Source of the DNA: Platycnemis pennipes
Taxonomy: Eukaryota > Arthropoda > Insecta > Odonata > Platycnemididae
DNA length: 64,000 nt
Assembly: GCA_933228895.1 (NCBI GenBank)
Contig: OW121847.1
Location: forward strand, 82,501,656 to 82,565,655
Direction: 5' to 3'
The notes under the pieces are model-generated. The model was not told where the DNA came from. It worked only from the letters and a program-made list of their open reading frames with translations, and searched no databases. Shown one piece after another: positions 34,901-47,639 of the stretch; within the stretch, counting starts at the first letter, position 1; each line of letters begins with the position of its first letter. The translations under genes and the position numbers were made by a program.

Positions 34901-37480
34901 TTCAAATTTCATAATTGATGTATTCACAAGCATTTCCTTTATTTTCATGCTGAGAAAGTTATTTGGCAATAATAATTTTCATTTTGTTGGCTCGTTTCCA
35001 AATTTACATCAGGCATTTCTTTGAAAACTCTAATTAAACCATAATTAGATCAAAACACATCAATTGCTCTTACCATTGATCTCATTCGTAGTTTATTATA
35101 ATGAAGTTGGTTTATAAAGAAGGGAAATTGTAATTTTAAGATAACATGAATATAAATTAGTTTCTATGCATAAAATTCCTATTGCTTATTTTCAAGTTAG
35201 GATTTGACACACTGTCATTTCCTGTCATTCAATATTTGAGGCAATTAATCGGAATTCCTAATTCTCTATGCCCACGATTTCGACCAAGATCCCAGAAATT
35301 AAATTATTGAGACAAAAACCATTGCGTTCAACATTCATACGGTCACTGGATGAGATCTTATTTGGGACTGCCACCATGCATAATAGCTGCGGACGCATTA
35401 AAAAAAAAGGGAAAAGTGGTCGCATTGTTCCCCTCCAGTCACCTACAAAAAGGGAAATGCTGTCACTCTCTGGGCTTCCCACGCACGAGCGGAAGGCTTA
35501 GCAGCGGGGAAACCTACCACAGATGAAGGAAATGTCCGCGAAACAATCCTCCGGCCAACGTAGCGAAAGGACGAAGAACAAATAGCCCAGTGTGTGTTTT
35601 CCGCCGAGGAAAATCTGGAAGCGGAGAATAGCTGCATGGATTAAACGTGGAAAATGAAAGTAATGCTCATTAAGGGGAAAATGAATCAAACGGATCACGG
35701 CTCCTGAGGTGATACAGGCGTTGTCAGAAATGTATAATGAGCTTATTCGGGGCTATTATTTTCACGGCCACACTGGTCGAAGAATTTTATTGTAATCTGA
35801 GCTGAAATATCGATTACGTCCATTTGGATATAAATAGTTTCTTCATGCTCGGTCAATCATCTTGGGCATACTATTTACGGCTTTGCTTGATATAAATTCA
35901 TATCCATAAGAATTCTAAGATATAAATATTCACCTCTGACAAAGCACACTAAAAGCATTACAGTTCATCTTCAATGGACTATGGTGGATTAGAATTTGAG
36001 TCATAAATCTTCATCAAACCCCAATGTAAAAAGTGAGTATGCTAGGAGTTGTCTAGTATATACGAAAGTATTGCCACATTCCTTTCTCTTATCATATTAA
36101 AATAATTTTTCTGTATTAATTATATATAAGCTATAATTATTACCAGCCAATTTCAGACGCTATTTCCAATATACCCACCCGGAAATCGGAAATAATCATT
36201 AATCTCCTACGTGTTCTTGGATCACACCATTCCATCAGATTTTAATCGATGTGTAAACACAGAGAATTTAAGAAGGCTAAGAAAGGATCAGACTTTGAAG
36301 AGTCCTTGTTTGCATCTCTGTGGAATAATAGAGGGGTGTGTTGAACTGAAAATCCGAGGATAGACAGCGGAGACTGTGCTTAACAAGGTTTAGACGGAGC
36401 CGGCAGATAAATATTTTTATAAAGTATTTTATAAACTTCAAGTATTTCCTATTTAGTGATAATGAGGGCATTTTTAAATCTGATATAGAATGTAACGTGG
36501 ATTCTAACTGAAATGGAACGGATACGAATGCTGTTTCTGATGCAATTTAGTTTACGCAAAAACTAAAAAGACTACGTGAGAATGCTTAATAGAAGTACGG
36601 CATGGATATGAATAAAACAACATTTGATTTGAATAAAACAACAATTAAATTTAATTTACTATATTTGCAAAGATACTACACTATCTGAGTAATGATAAGC
36701 CCTAAAACTGACTCATAACCCACACAAGGACAGGTTCATCACACTACCACTAGCTATATTCAGTGTGGGTAAATCCTCTTGCTAACAAGAGCAACAGGAG
36801 CAAAACCAGACTTCCTCGTAACTCATGAAACGTTTTCGTCCGAAAATGAAAACCTACGCATGGAATAAGTTCTCACGTCATACAGCGGAAATAATACAGT
36901 ACAGGGTAGGAGAAAGATGGACAAGAATAAACATGTAGAAGGCTTGGAACAAGGGGGCGCCAAACGAGTGGACATTGGAGGGTAAAGAAACAGGAAAGGA
37001 GACTGTGTCTGCTGCAAAGGGTGGGGACTTACGGCTTTGGAGCAAAAGATATGGAAATGGGGCGAAAAAATTGCGCCTCCATTTCCTACCCCCACGAGTA
37101 CACTGTGGAAACAAGGCGAGGCAGAGGCATCTTCTGAGAAAGCAGAGAGAGGAAAAGGAGATTGGAGGGAAAAAATGAGGTGACCAGAAGAGTTCAGGGG
37201 AGGAGAAAGGTTTGTGGGTACACGAAGGAAACAGGAATAAGGGTAAATATGAAGGAATAAGTACAAATACGGATAGTAAACCCGCATGAAAAGGCATTCC
37301 CTGGATCCCTCGGATTCTCTGTGATTTTTCAGTAGGTAGTAATAAATATTAAAGCACAAACGATTCGTTCTAAATGGAGGTTTGCTACGCCGATGTAACC
37401 TTCATGCACCAAACTTCGCGCTTTTTAGTAACGAAAATTTCATGGAAGTGTGCTGGTGCCTTTGTCTTTTAACCACAACA
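31911..37480. other. AT-rich DNA, nothing recognised
   Basis: Open frames of 71-104 codons (for example 32422-32697 minus, 33147-33362 plus, 34655-34969 minus) have no domain I can name. The frame at 36823-37359 minus (178 codons) is a hydrophobic, Pro/Ser-rich reading of the purine-rich strand and overlaps other frames. No RNA gene or long repeat seen. Confidence 0.4.
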
Positions 37481-37489
37481 GATTTCGTT

Positions 37490-37605
37490 AGGGTCTAAGA
37501 TCATCTGTACAACTACATCTAGGAACACACTCCACAGATTTACGCAATACCCTGCAACTCACCGCAAGGGGTGTGGCAGGGGCTGAAGATCACTAAACAT
37601 GCACT
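37490..37605 (+). repeat. Possible LINE/SINE tail
   Basis: The stretch contains ACTACATCTAGGAACA, then CCCTGCAACTCACCGCAAGG followed by GGTGTGGCAGGGG. Known: a widely dispersed repeat of large insect genomes has a similar tail (CTACATCTA, then CTGCAA-x-CCACC-x-TAAGGTG-x-x-TGGCAGAGGG). This resemblance is from memory of the pattern and not from an alignment, so confidence is modest. Confidence 0.4.
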
Positions 37606-40600
37606 ATTGACATGCAACTAGGCTACTACATGGAAACATATTATATAATACTGTCATATGCAGCAAGATGGCTAGTAATAAAGGATTATTGGTTATAATA
37701 ACATTTATATACATATTTTAATTTTACCTACCATGGACTATCCCTTTCTATGCTGCCTATTGTGCTCGCTTATAGTACGGGGGAAATAACATTATGAATC
37801 TTTTGGTACGACAATCTATCTCTCTAATCTTATTTATCTGGTCTGGCATAATGCGTAGGAGTTTCTAATATATATCTAACATCTTTAGTAAAGGTATCCG
37901 TTTTACATTTCTGCCGGAGATTTAATCTGTACTTTCACCAACGATCTGATGATTCAAAACCTAATTCGTCTATTATTTCGATACGCTACTTAATCTATCG
38001 TATCACCTTTTAACAAATCGAGCTGCTTTACGCTAATTTATGTTTCAGCAATGTTCGTTTGTTGAGTTTTGAAATTTTCCCTTCAACACTTGGCCCAATG
38101 AAGTCCTAAATACCGTATTTTCTTCGAATCTCCGGTTTTTCATGCAAATCGAAGAAACGAGTCTCCACCTCAGCATCATTAAACATCTCAAGAGAATGTT
38201 TTACAAAAAGACAGTAGAAAAAGAACATGATTCTTCGGTTCAATGGAGTATAAATTACTATTTGGACAAAAGTTCTCCCTTCCTCCTTCCTTAAGATAGA
38301 TCAAAATGCTAAAATTAAATCAATAAATATAAGTTAAAGACTTTAATGATAAATTATAATCCCTCTTTCAAGCTAACATTCCATATACCTAAACTGTGAA
38401 AGTCACAAAGTTTTAACTAATTTTAACTACTTACTATCTTGGTTTAGAACCCAGATATGCATAACTTAACCAAAGCTTTAAACCTAAATAAATTGGGAAC
38501 AACTAAAAAAATAAATCAACAAAAAAGATCTATGTATTCAGCAATACTAAGATATATGCTTTGCAAACACTTATTAGCCACTTTTTGTTGCCTAATCTGT
38601 TTAAGAAAATCAATACAAGAAAATTTTAGGAGATATAATCGAGTTTGAGATATGTTTAAAAAAATTTAAATTAATGTGTAAAATATTTCGGCGAGGCTAA
38701 TCTTACGTGAAAGGGGAGCTTAAATACATTGAATCAAGGAGTAATGTAAAAGCGTTTCTGCAAAAAAATTAGGCCTGACTGGTAACTAAATTTAAACTAA
38801 TTTAAATTCGTTAAGAAACAAACACTTAATTCAAAATAATAGAAGGCCAAATGTTCCCGCTAGACCTGAGTTCAGCACTATTGTGATCACCCTATTTAGT
38901 GTCAGTGCTCATTCCTTTCCTTCACAACACTTCTCAGGAGTAGGGACAAGTGTCTCTGCTCCTCACAACCACTAATCGTAAATCATATTCTGAGTAAAGG
39001 ATTTAACAGTGGTGAGCAAAAAATAATTTTTCAGTGAACCGAAACTTGTACCTTGAACTTGTGATAGAAATCTGATATTAGATATTTCAGATAGTCCTAA
39101 AAATCATAAATCTCGCTACTGCGATGAACCATTCCCAAACTGTATGCAACAACGTAAGATGACGGGAATCATTGTTAACTTCACATTCCGCCATTCTAAA
39201 ATCGCAGAATATTACTTTAGAGTCGTAGAAGATGATTGCAATAACATGAAATGAGATAGGAGTTGCTTAAACGAACTTCATGTCGCTTTTTTTCCTGGAA
39301 TGGAGGAATATTTCCCCCACCTCTCGACGAGGTAGATTTTTCAAGAAAATATAAAAAATTGGGCAAAAAATATTTTTACGAGCATTTTCTTAACTTCTTT
39401 AAGTAAATTACAATTACAAATAAAGATACATTTCTTTAAGTAAACTGAATAATGACTTTGGATGCCGTGCCGTTACCTCTATTATCAAAGGTGACTCTGA
39501 AAAATAAAATCCGTGCGCATTACGGCTAAATTCATCAAACCATGAATATATATGAACCAATATCTTTAATCAGTTTGAATTTTTATCAATAAATTACAGC
39601 AGATAATATTCCTTTTACTAGCTGGTGGTGTTTGTTGCAATTATTTAATGATTTATGCAGAAAATTACCTTACCAATGTTAAGGTATACTATTAGCGGGG
39701 TTGGTCCTTTACTTTTTTTGATTTGAAAGCACTAACGGTAAAGCTGCTTTTATGCTTGACACTGCTGTTTGCAAGTAATTGGAATATAAATCTGGATTTC
39801 AATAAAGTTTTTATACCTGACCTTTGCCCCCGTAGATTTAGTTATATGGCAGATTTGAGGCAGAGCTTATCTCGAAATCAAGTTTAAGGTCGTGTTTGTT
39901 TTGTGGTTGATCAGACGGATCCCTTAACATAATATCACTCTACCTCCCAACACGACATCAAGAACATAGGAGTGAGAAATTGAGGTTCAGCATTTTTGTC
40001 ATCAGATCAGTCGAGTGTTATAAGTGATTCTTTAATCTTCCGTCTCTCCAATCTTCAAATTCAAACTAGTGGGATAATCAAAAAAAACTTAGAAAGGACA
40101 GGAGGAAGAGAGAAAGAGAAACTTGAGTGTATGAGGAACGACAGAGAGATGAGACGATCGAGGGGGAGAGAAAGTACAGGAAGCAAGGGTACCTCTTGGA
40201 TTTGTGGCCCAAAGGGAACTGGTTATGAAGGGGAAAATAGGAAATGGTAGCGTTACCAACCACTTCCTACCTACTCCATAGCAAAAATTCCCCTACCTCT
40301 TTTTTATGGTGATATTCCATGAGCCTCTCATTTACCACAGTACAGAGAAAAAATAGCAGTATTCATAGCTCTATCTAATTGTCCTTCGGTGTAAAAAAAA
40401 TGTTAAAAATCCACAAAGATGATCCCGCAACAACTTTAACTCTCCCACTCTGAGGGTTCCTATTCCCAACCCCTTTCAAAGAGTTTCAAGAGACTTTCAA
40501 GTGTTCAATTTTGTTTCTACAATAGCAATGGTAATGGGTACCGAGGAGAGTGAATAAATTCGAAAACGAATGCTAATTGCTTCCGCTAGATAATGAATTT

Positions 40601-42099
40601 TTATAGCCTTATAAAGTTTTCCGGGAAATACTTAATTAGCTACCGGGAAATAACGAAGCCTCACAAGCCTAGGAAAAGCCACCACACCTCCAATGCAGAT
40701 AAGGGTGAGGCAATCCTTTAATTATTAGTTCACTATTTTACCATGCTTTGCCAAAAAAACTATTAGAAGGAATAGTCAGCCATGTGGGTACAAATCAACC
40801 CATTGGTATGGTCATGGGGACAACCCATGGTACATTGTCTCTAGTGTCAAGCTTTTAGTCCATTAGCTATTGACCTCCTGGACTAAAATCACAGGATATC
40901 GAGCAAACACATCGACACGCTGAATACAAAAATAAGTTTCTTTTGCTGAATGACTTTCCCCAGGCTACACTGCTAATAATTCCTCAAAATATTTATAGAC
41001 GTAATTGAAATTCGCTGCCGTGCGGCCAAAAATACATTTATCCAACTGAAATTTATTATAATGACCGCATTGATTGCTATTGTTACTCTTCATAGGGATG
41101 AAGCATTCATTCCTATGAAGAGCCACAACTCAAGCAGTTCAGTCACCCTCTTGCGGCCAATTAAAAAAACGCCAAATCAACTTTCCTCGAAACATTTTAA
41201 CATTTCAATCTGAGACTACATACTCCTATCACAATCAATTGGACAACCATCGCTAAAATTATTTTAAAAAAGGGGTTAAAATTCCCATGATTAAAAATGC
41301 TTGTATTGTTAGTTGGTAAGTCACTACATACCACAACCCTTTGAAATGTGCGATACATACGGAAATATGTTCACATAACATTGACAACATAATGTACGAT
41401 ACTTAGTTGTAATTGCATCTAAGAACGGGATAGTCTTAGTGTAGCCGGAGACTTACTAAATAGCTTTTTTTAATCTCTAGCGAAATCTATGAAATCCTCA
41501 AGGAATTCAATTAGCTAATTCACCCTTGGACTTCACACTTGGATGCATTATATATGCGATGCATTCAAACATTTATATACTTTCGACAATCACCAAAATG
41601 TCTTTAAAGAATAGAAATGGTGGTTCCCATTCACGCTCCTAATCAAATGACACTTTTTATATCTCAGGAAATTATGCTCACCGACCACGTCAAATGGTGA
41701 GATCCACAAAGTAACACCTCACGAGTTTATCCGCGTCTCTTTTGTATCCTACTCAACAATTGTAGGAGAAGAAAGGAAGACTCATGAAGCAGCCACAAAA
41801 TCTCTCCAAGAATTACGTTTGATAACCTACGAGATGTGACAGTTAAACTGCGACAGTAGATGGGAAAGACCGAGATAAAGAAAGTGCTGTCACCGACAGA
41901 GCAACTAGATCTGCTTTTACCCAATGGATCTGTCTGGTGCTCCATAAAGTCTAGGAATGTGTTTTCCGGCTACAAGGGTAGTTTGACGAGTAACTTGGTG
42001 TGACGTTAATAACTATAATTATTGTCTAGCAAAGTACTTTATTATTCAATACTATCTCTCAAACTTCCGTTGTTTCAGGCGTGACTTCATGGAATTTGC
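37606..42099. other. AT-rich DNA, nothing recognised
   Basis: Only a short hairpin was seen: CTCTTCATAGG and CCTATGAAGAG flanking 15 bases, at about 41087-41123. No gene, RNA or array. Confidence 0.4.
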
Positions 42100-42105
42100 T
42101 TAGCA

Positions 42106-42175
42106 TATTGAATACGAAGCAGTAACTTTGTAATGATACATGTGGAATTACAAAGTTACTGCTTCTTATTCAATA
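42106..42175. repeat. Inverted repeat resembling Penelope ends
   Basis: Arms of about 28 bases (TTGAATACGAAGCAGTAACT... at 42108-42135, and its near-complement up to 42173) surround a 12-base centre. The word ATGTGGAATTACAAAGTTAC in the right half resembles the terminal tail of the Penelope copies at 11.4 and 61.7 kb. It could be a small relic of two opposed Penelope ends. Confidence 0.45.
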
Positions 42176-43589
42176 ATCTCTCAAACGTTCAACAAACTAT
42201 CTCCAATTTTTCTACATCATTTTATTTCTTCACAGAAGTGGATTTTCTACGTCATTACCACTCACAAATTAAGAACTCAATTAGACTTCAAAATCCAATG
42301 TTGACCATTTTCGGCTGCGTCTCGACAATCGTGTGTTTAAGCCACTGCCAAGAAAATGAATATCATTGAATTGACATACAACCATACAATATTCAGCAAT
42401 AATTATGAGAATATGGAGGTAAACAATGGTGACGACAATACCTATTATTTGAATTACATATGCTAACCATGTTACTCATCAAACCACCCCCGTGGTTTTT
42501 CCACAAATAAGCTCATGTAAAATAACTCATGCGTCTTACGTTGCCAATATGTACCTATGGTACCATGTTTCGTCTAAAAATGGCTGTTAGTGATTTTCAA
42601 CGACACGGAGTCGATAAAATTTATCCCAAATATCTTCTCTTTTTATGTAACCCCAATTCATTTGCCATATTTGCTGACATCGTTTGGTAAGCTATTGCAC
42701 TTCAGCTTTACGAAATATTTATCAATGGAAATGAAGAGGTCGTTGCGTTCTCCAACTAATGATGCTAAAAGTTCGTCATATTATTTCGTGTGTCATTAAT
42801 GCCAAAAAATACGGTAATTAGACTCAGAGCAACAGCTGAACGAGAAATTTCAACGAAAAGTTTCAACGAAATTAAAGTTCTGTGAAGAGAGAAACACAAG
42901 TTATGTCATTATTTATAAACTATCCTGCCTTTAATGATTCATTGATTAGCTATATTTCCAGCCAAACACTTCAACCGTGATTCAATTGCGATGAATTTGC
43001 GAAAAATAATCCGGCCTCTTGTCTGCATTTCCAAACTTTATGAACAAGTGCTGATGAGGAGAGTTTTATACTCAAGTATTGCCAAAATACTAATAAACGA
43101 AATTTGCTGGGTTATTTGAGTCACTGGCTCGAATATTTACCATCGTGGGGAGTCGAGTGATTTGAAGTACTCACTGAACATCAGATTTTCAATCAAAAAA
43201 CCCGAGTTCCTTCAAATTTGTCTTCTACGTCACTGATATGCCGTAGTATAGGACAAACTTGAGGGTAAAATTTTCAATCAAACAAATGAAGCGACAGTCT
43301 AATGATGCGATCGATGAGCGAAATCGTTTCCTCGATACTTATTGAGTTACGCCTGTATTGGGGCAGAAGATATGGGTTGTCCAACTGGAACGAAGGACAG
43401 AAATACATCATCGAGATCGCATCGGGAAAAACTGGCCTCGAGTGCTATTATTTCATCCCCATTTCCTTCCTGAAATTATTTCCTCCACTTCTTTACCGCA
43501 GGTTCCCTTTTTATCGTTCTGGGTTTATGAGGTTTGCCTTTAAATCCCTCCCTGCTTCTGGCGGCTGCCGGGAGTCCAGCCTAGATGTA
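42176..43589. other. AT-rich DNA, nothing recognised
   Basis: No feature supported on either strand. Confidence 0.4.
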
Positions 43590-44530
43590 GAGACGAAAAA
43601 ATAAACAATTCTATGTGTTCGGCTCGAGTCTTCATGCATCACAAAAGAAGCCTCTTGGACACTCCGCCTCTCTCCACGCTCAAACCTCCGCCGCCGGCCG
43701 CGTTTCATTCTCCCCTCCCCCTCTGTGCTCTTGGCTCCAATCCCATCTGGTTACGGGTCGTGTTTCCGTTTTGTGAGCGCCACTGGCCTCTCCTTTCCTT
43801 CCTGCCCATCACCCTTTCCGTCTCTCCCTTCCTTCTCCCTTTCTGCTTGATCGATTTCACATCTCACCGGCTACACCAGCCCCGCTCCCCCCCCTCTCCT
43901 ACCCTTTCCCAGAAAAATATACCGAGCCCCCCCTTCATACGACTTTGTCAAACTTATCCAGTTACCGTCGCAGACCTGCGGAAAATCATAACTCCCGTAA
44001 TTGACTCACGCACCCGTGTTTTTCCCTGGAATCGGTTTTTCCCTCCTCCCGGACTAAACTCCCCCTTTTTCCCATTCCGCCTTTTCCTTCCCCCGAGCCC
44101 GGGGATAATCCTGGCTCGCTAAACCCCCATCTTTTTCATGCCCCCGAAATGATTGCTACGCACACTGAAACACGCCTGCCTGCCCACTACGCACACACGC
44201 AAAAAGGGCACACCTTCTCCCCTCAGTAAGAACTACCAGCATAGGCGAAGCCCCCTCTTCGAAGGGTCCACCCCCCCATCGACCTAGAAAAATAATTCCC
44301 ATCCCCTCACTATCTTTCGTTCCCTTTTCCACCGGACAACTCCCTTCCTCCGCAAAACCCCAATGCGTCCCTTCCCCATTTACATACGCCCGTCCCTTTT
44401 ATTTTTCACCCATCTCACGCCTATTTCTCAGGCCCGCTGGACGTGAATGGACTCTCTCGACAAAAGGGGATGGGGGAGGCTCCGTCCGAGCGCATCGCCG
44501 ATCCGGTTTCCGGAATCCTGCTCCGAATAA
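43590..44530. other. CT-rich, GC-rich island
   Basis: Strong pyrimidine bias on the + strand with CG dinucleotides. The open frame 43613-44122 (169 codons) is Pro/Ser/Leu/Phe-rich, as expected of CT-rich DNA. No domain, so I do not call a gene. Confidence 0.45.
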
Positions 44531-47500
44531 AAACTGGGACCTCCTAACGAACGAACTGAAATTAAAGTTCCAACTTCTGATAAATTTTTTTTTTTTAATA
44601 GCTCAAAAGTCTTTCCTCTTTTTTTTATCAGGATTTAGTAACAACTTGATTTTTATCCGTTTTCTACATTGAATTTGAATGGCGCGTAGATAAATGGAAA
44701 CACGATTATCAAAGGATACTATCGCATCTATCAAGAGCCAAGCCAATGTTTATTAAAAGCTATTTTTGTATAGCATTCAAGATTCAGCTAAAAAAATGAA
44801 GCCTTGGAGTCGTGGCACCGTGTAAAATACTAAATGTCCACGCTTATTTGGCATTCCAGAATTAATCAATACACAAATAAATTTAAGCCCTTTATAACTA
44901 GGTATGACGGGGCGGCAGTTTTGGAGCTGCTTTCAAATAGTAGGTAGCATTAGTTTGTCACAGAGTCTGAAAGGTAGGCAGCCTTATAACATTAGCTTCC
45001 CTTCAACTGATTCCTGGCCACGTCCTGGCACAATATTGATGTGAATACAGAGAGTGCGCCTCTGCTATCAGACTTCACCACCTCCTCTGAACCGATTCTC
45101 AGGAATCCCGTTGAAATCGATTTTATTAACGCTCTCACTTGTCAATGGCCGTCATCCCTCAACCAACAAGTATCAAACTCTTCTCAATTACTTAAAAGAA
45201 TTACACTTATAATGCAGAGAATGGTTTTTGCACGTGAGTGGATTTCAATAATTAATATTTTGAAATAAAGTGAAAAAGAAGATAAATTACAAATAAAAAT
45301 ACAATAGCCAAGACTTTAACCGGAGGTTATAATAAAACAGATAATTGAATCCTGAATTACTTTTTAACATAATTTACGGTCGACATTTCATGCAACCATC
45401 AAATTTCATTGAGATACACTGGAAATTATGAGAACACGAGTCTGGATCGTTACGCGCACAATGGGGTCGTTTACCATATTTGTATTGCCCGGTCTTATAG
45501 AGTTTGTAAAATAAAAAGACCCGTTTTTCCGTTTTTTGATCCGTCAATTATTTCTCGAGTTATAAGCTGCGAAAAACTGATGTTTTTAAACCTTTCGAAA
45601 AGTGGGTGTGGTGCAACCTCTGAAGTTATTGACTTCGTCCAATCGCAACTGAGCCCGCGAAGCTGCTTCGCCTTATCGCAAAGGAGGGCTGTGTAGCTGA
45701 CTCTGCCAATAGGAGCGATTGCGACAAGATCTGTTCGAGCAGACCTTCCGAGAACTCCCCTCCACTCCCTTGCCTTCCCATAAAAGCAGTCAAGGACGGG
45801 AGGAAACGACGTCAATGATATCAAAGTACCTTCTCCGGTGGGCGTCACCTTTTGCTTATTTTAATTTTGGTTTTATAAGTGAATGGATGTGGTTAGAAGA
45901 TTTTATTCACTAAAATTCCTTTTCCGTTTTCATCTAACAAATTGGTGTACAAAGTTGCGATTTCGGTTCCGAGTAAACGTGCCCATTTGACGAATGATTT
46001 ATTTAAATTCGATTGAGCGTACGAGTAGCGATGCGCACATCCTTCCTTCGCGTGCATTCGATCCACGCATGCTGGGTTCAGGTATATCCAACATATGACG
46101 TGGTAGCAGACCTGTTACTACTTCATCTGGCCGTAGGTGAATGAAGACTATTTTGTAGCCCTTAAGGTTTAGATTCAAATGAAAACTCTATTGGCAATGC
46201 CGAAATATGTGCAATTTAGTTTTGTCAAATAACTACAATATCATACTATTCGAAAAATTCGCATGCACTCTAATCCGTCTCCTAATTCCACAAATTTACG
46301 TAGCAGAGAAGTATACACTCGAATAGGAGGAGTTCACCATTGCATGGTAAATAGCGGAGCCAATAATTAGAAATAGGGAGTAAACCTTGCTTTGAAAACC
46401 GACGTAAAGCATCTGATGGATGAATGAATTCCGAGCGATTAAAGTGATAACATCGGAAGCAACCTTTTTTTTTAAATATTTACTTTCATTTCTAGTATGA
46501 AACAAAGCACGAGCTAATTGGTCCATGGCTGGACAATTGAGGAATTATTCTTTACCTTTAAAGCAGATGGTTTTATTTTAACTATACCCCAGGAATATGA
46601 TATCACCAAGATCTCTATAATGTATTCCCGAATTCACATTTCTCCCTCTTCGTCATTTGATGAAGTAAAATTGATGTAAACTACGCAACATTCACCAAAA
46701 CACGCTCCCAAACGATGGTTCAGATTGTTTTGCACCTTTGACACCGGAACGTCATTACTTTGGACAGTACCAACAACCTCACACTTGGCGTTGCAAGAGG
46801 AAACATTTTTTTGAGCCGGCATGAAATAGGCCGGGATACACATTTGCATTTCCCGAGCGCTCAGCGTGGCACCTGGAAGAATCACCGCTATCACCACTTT
46901 TATTTTCTCCTTGCCACTCACAGCTCTTCTCGCCATATTCGTTGGAGACACTGCGAAGTCTCTCCTTCCCTCCTCTGACTCACTCAACATTCTTTACGAC
47001 CCACGCGTCCCGTCGTATCTCAGACCAAATTTTGGACCGCAATTATCTCGACTCTCCTCTCTCCCCAAACTTCGTCCTTTATTCATTTACTCCCTTTCGT
47101 TTCTTTCCACCCATACTTGCTCTTTATCAAAATTCAGCTTATAGCTGAATTTTTTTGCTCCTACGTTGACTACCCGAGCGGTAACTGGTGTAGCAGACTC
47201 ATATCAACCTTGCGAAGCAAAATACATTTGAACATCCGTTTATTAATCACCAAAAACATATTCTATTGGAAGTGAAGCAAATATATAATCAATCTCTCTA
47301 CTGAATCTAAAAATTAATACTACACAACTTATCCAACCCAACTCCATACGGTTTGCGAGGGCGTTAGAGGAAAAGTAAATGATGTATTACGAACAGACTC
47401 TCCTTACCTTGCTATCCCATAAGAAAGGTGATAATACGATCGGGAAAACGTGATACGCGCCAGAATCGAACCTCTATGTGTAATTTTTGTCATGGGAAAT

Positions 47501-47580
47501 TCATAAAAGAAAAATATGGGTGTGAAATTATAGTAACAAATAAAATAAAACCTTTAGTCAATTCCAAACAACTTATAAAT
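44531..47580. other. AT-rich DNA, one unexplained frame
   Basis: A T12 run lies at 44585-44596. A minus frame at 46634-46990 (118 codons) has a hydrophobic stretch (KVVIAVILPGATLS) and several Cys residues toward its C-terminus. It matches no family I know and is crossed by + frames. No other feature supported. Confidence 0.35.
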
Positions 47581-47584
47581 AAAA

Positions 47585-47623
47585 CGACCTAGGTTTCGAC
47601 AGTTGTTGTCATTCTCAAGGTCG
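47585..47623 (-). ncRNA. Variant hammerhead-like motif of a Penelope end
   Basis: Minus strand. CGACC (47623-47619) can pair with GGTCG (47589-47585). Between them are TTGAGAA (a core with two departures from CTGANGA), T, the stem GACA/TGTC with a 5-base loop (47610-47598), then GAAAC (47598-47594 region). The flanking AT-rich tail GTTTTATTTATAAG is typical of Penelope ends. The core changes suggest it does not cleave. Confidence 0.45.
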
Positions 47624-47639
47624 AAATCGAGGTCGGTTT

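Noticed and set aside
34655..34969. LINE C-terminal fragment
   Set aside because: Some Lys/Arg/Trp-rich resemblance to LINE ends, but no diagnostic block could be matched.
36823..37359. 178-codon membrane protein
   Set aside because: Hydrophobic Phe/Leu/Pro reading of the pyrimidine strand of a purine-rich stretch. It overlaps another open frame in a different register.
43613..44122. Proline-rich protein gene
   Set aside because: Low-complexity reading of CT-rich DNA. No domain, and comparable frames appear in every GC-rich island.
47450..47480. SINE on the minus strand from a B-box-like word
   Set aside because: Only one box is visible, with no A box or recognisable body.
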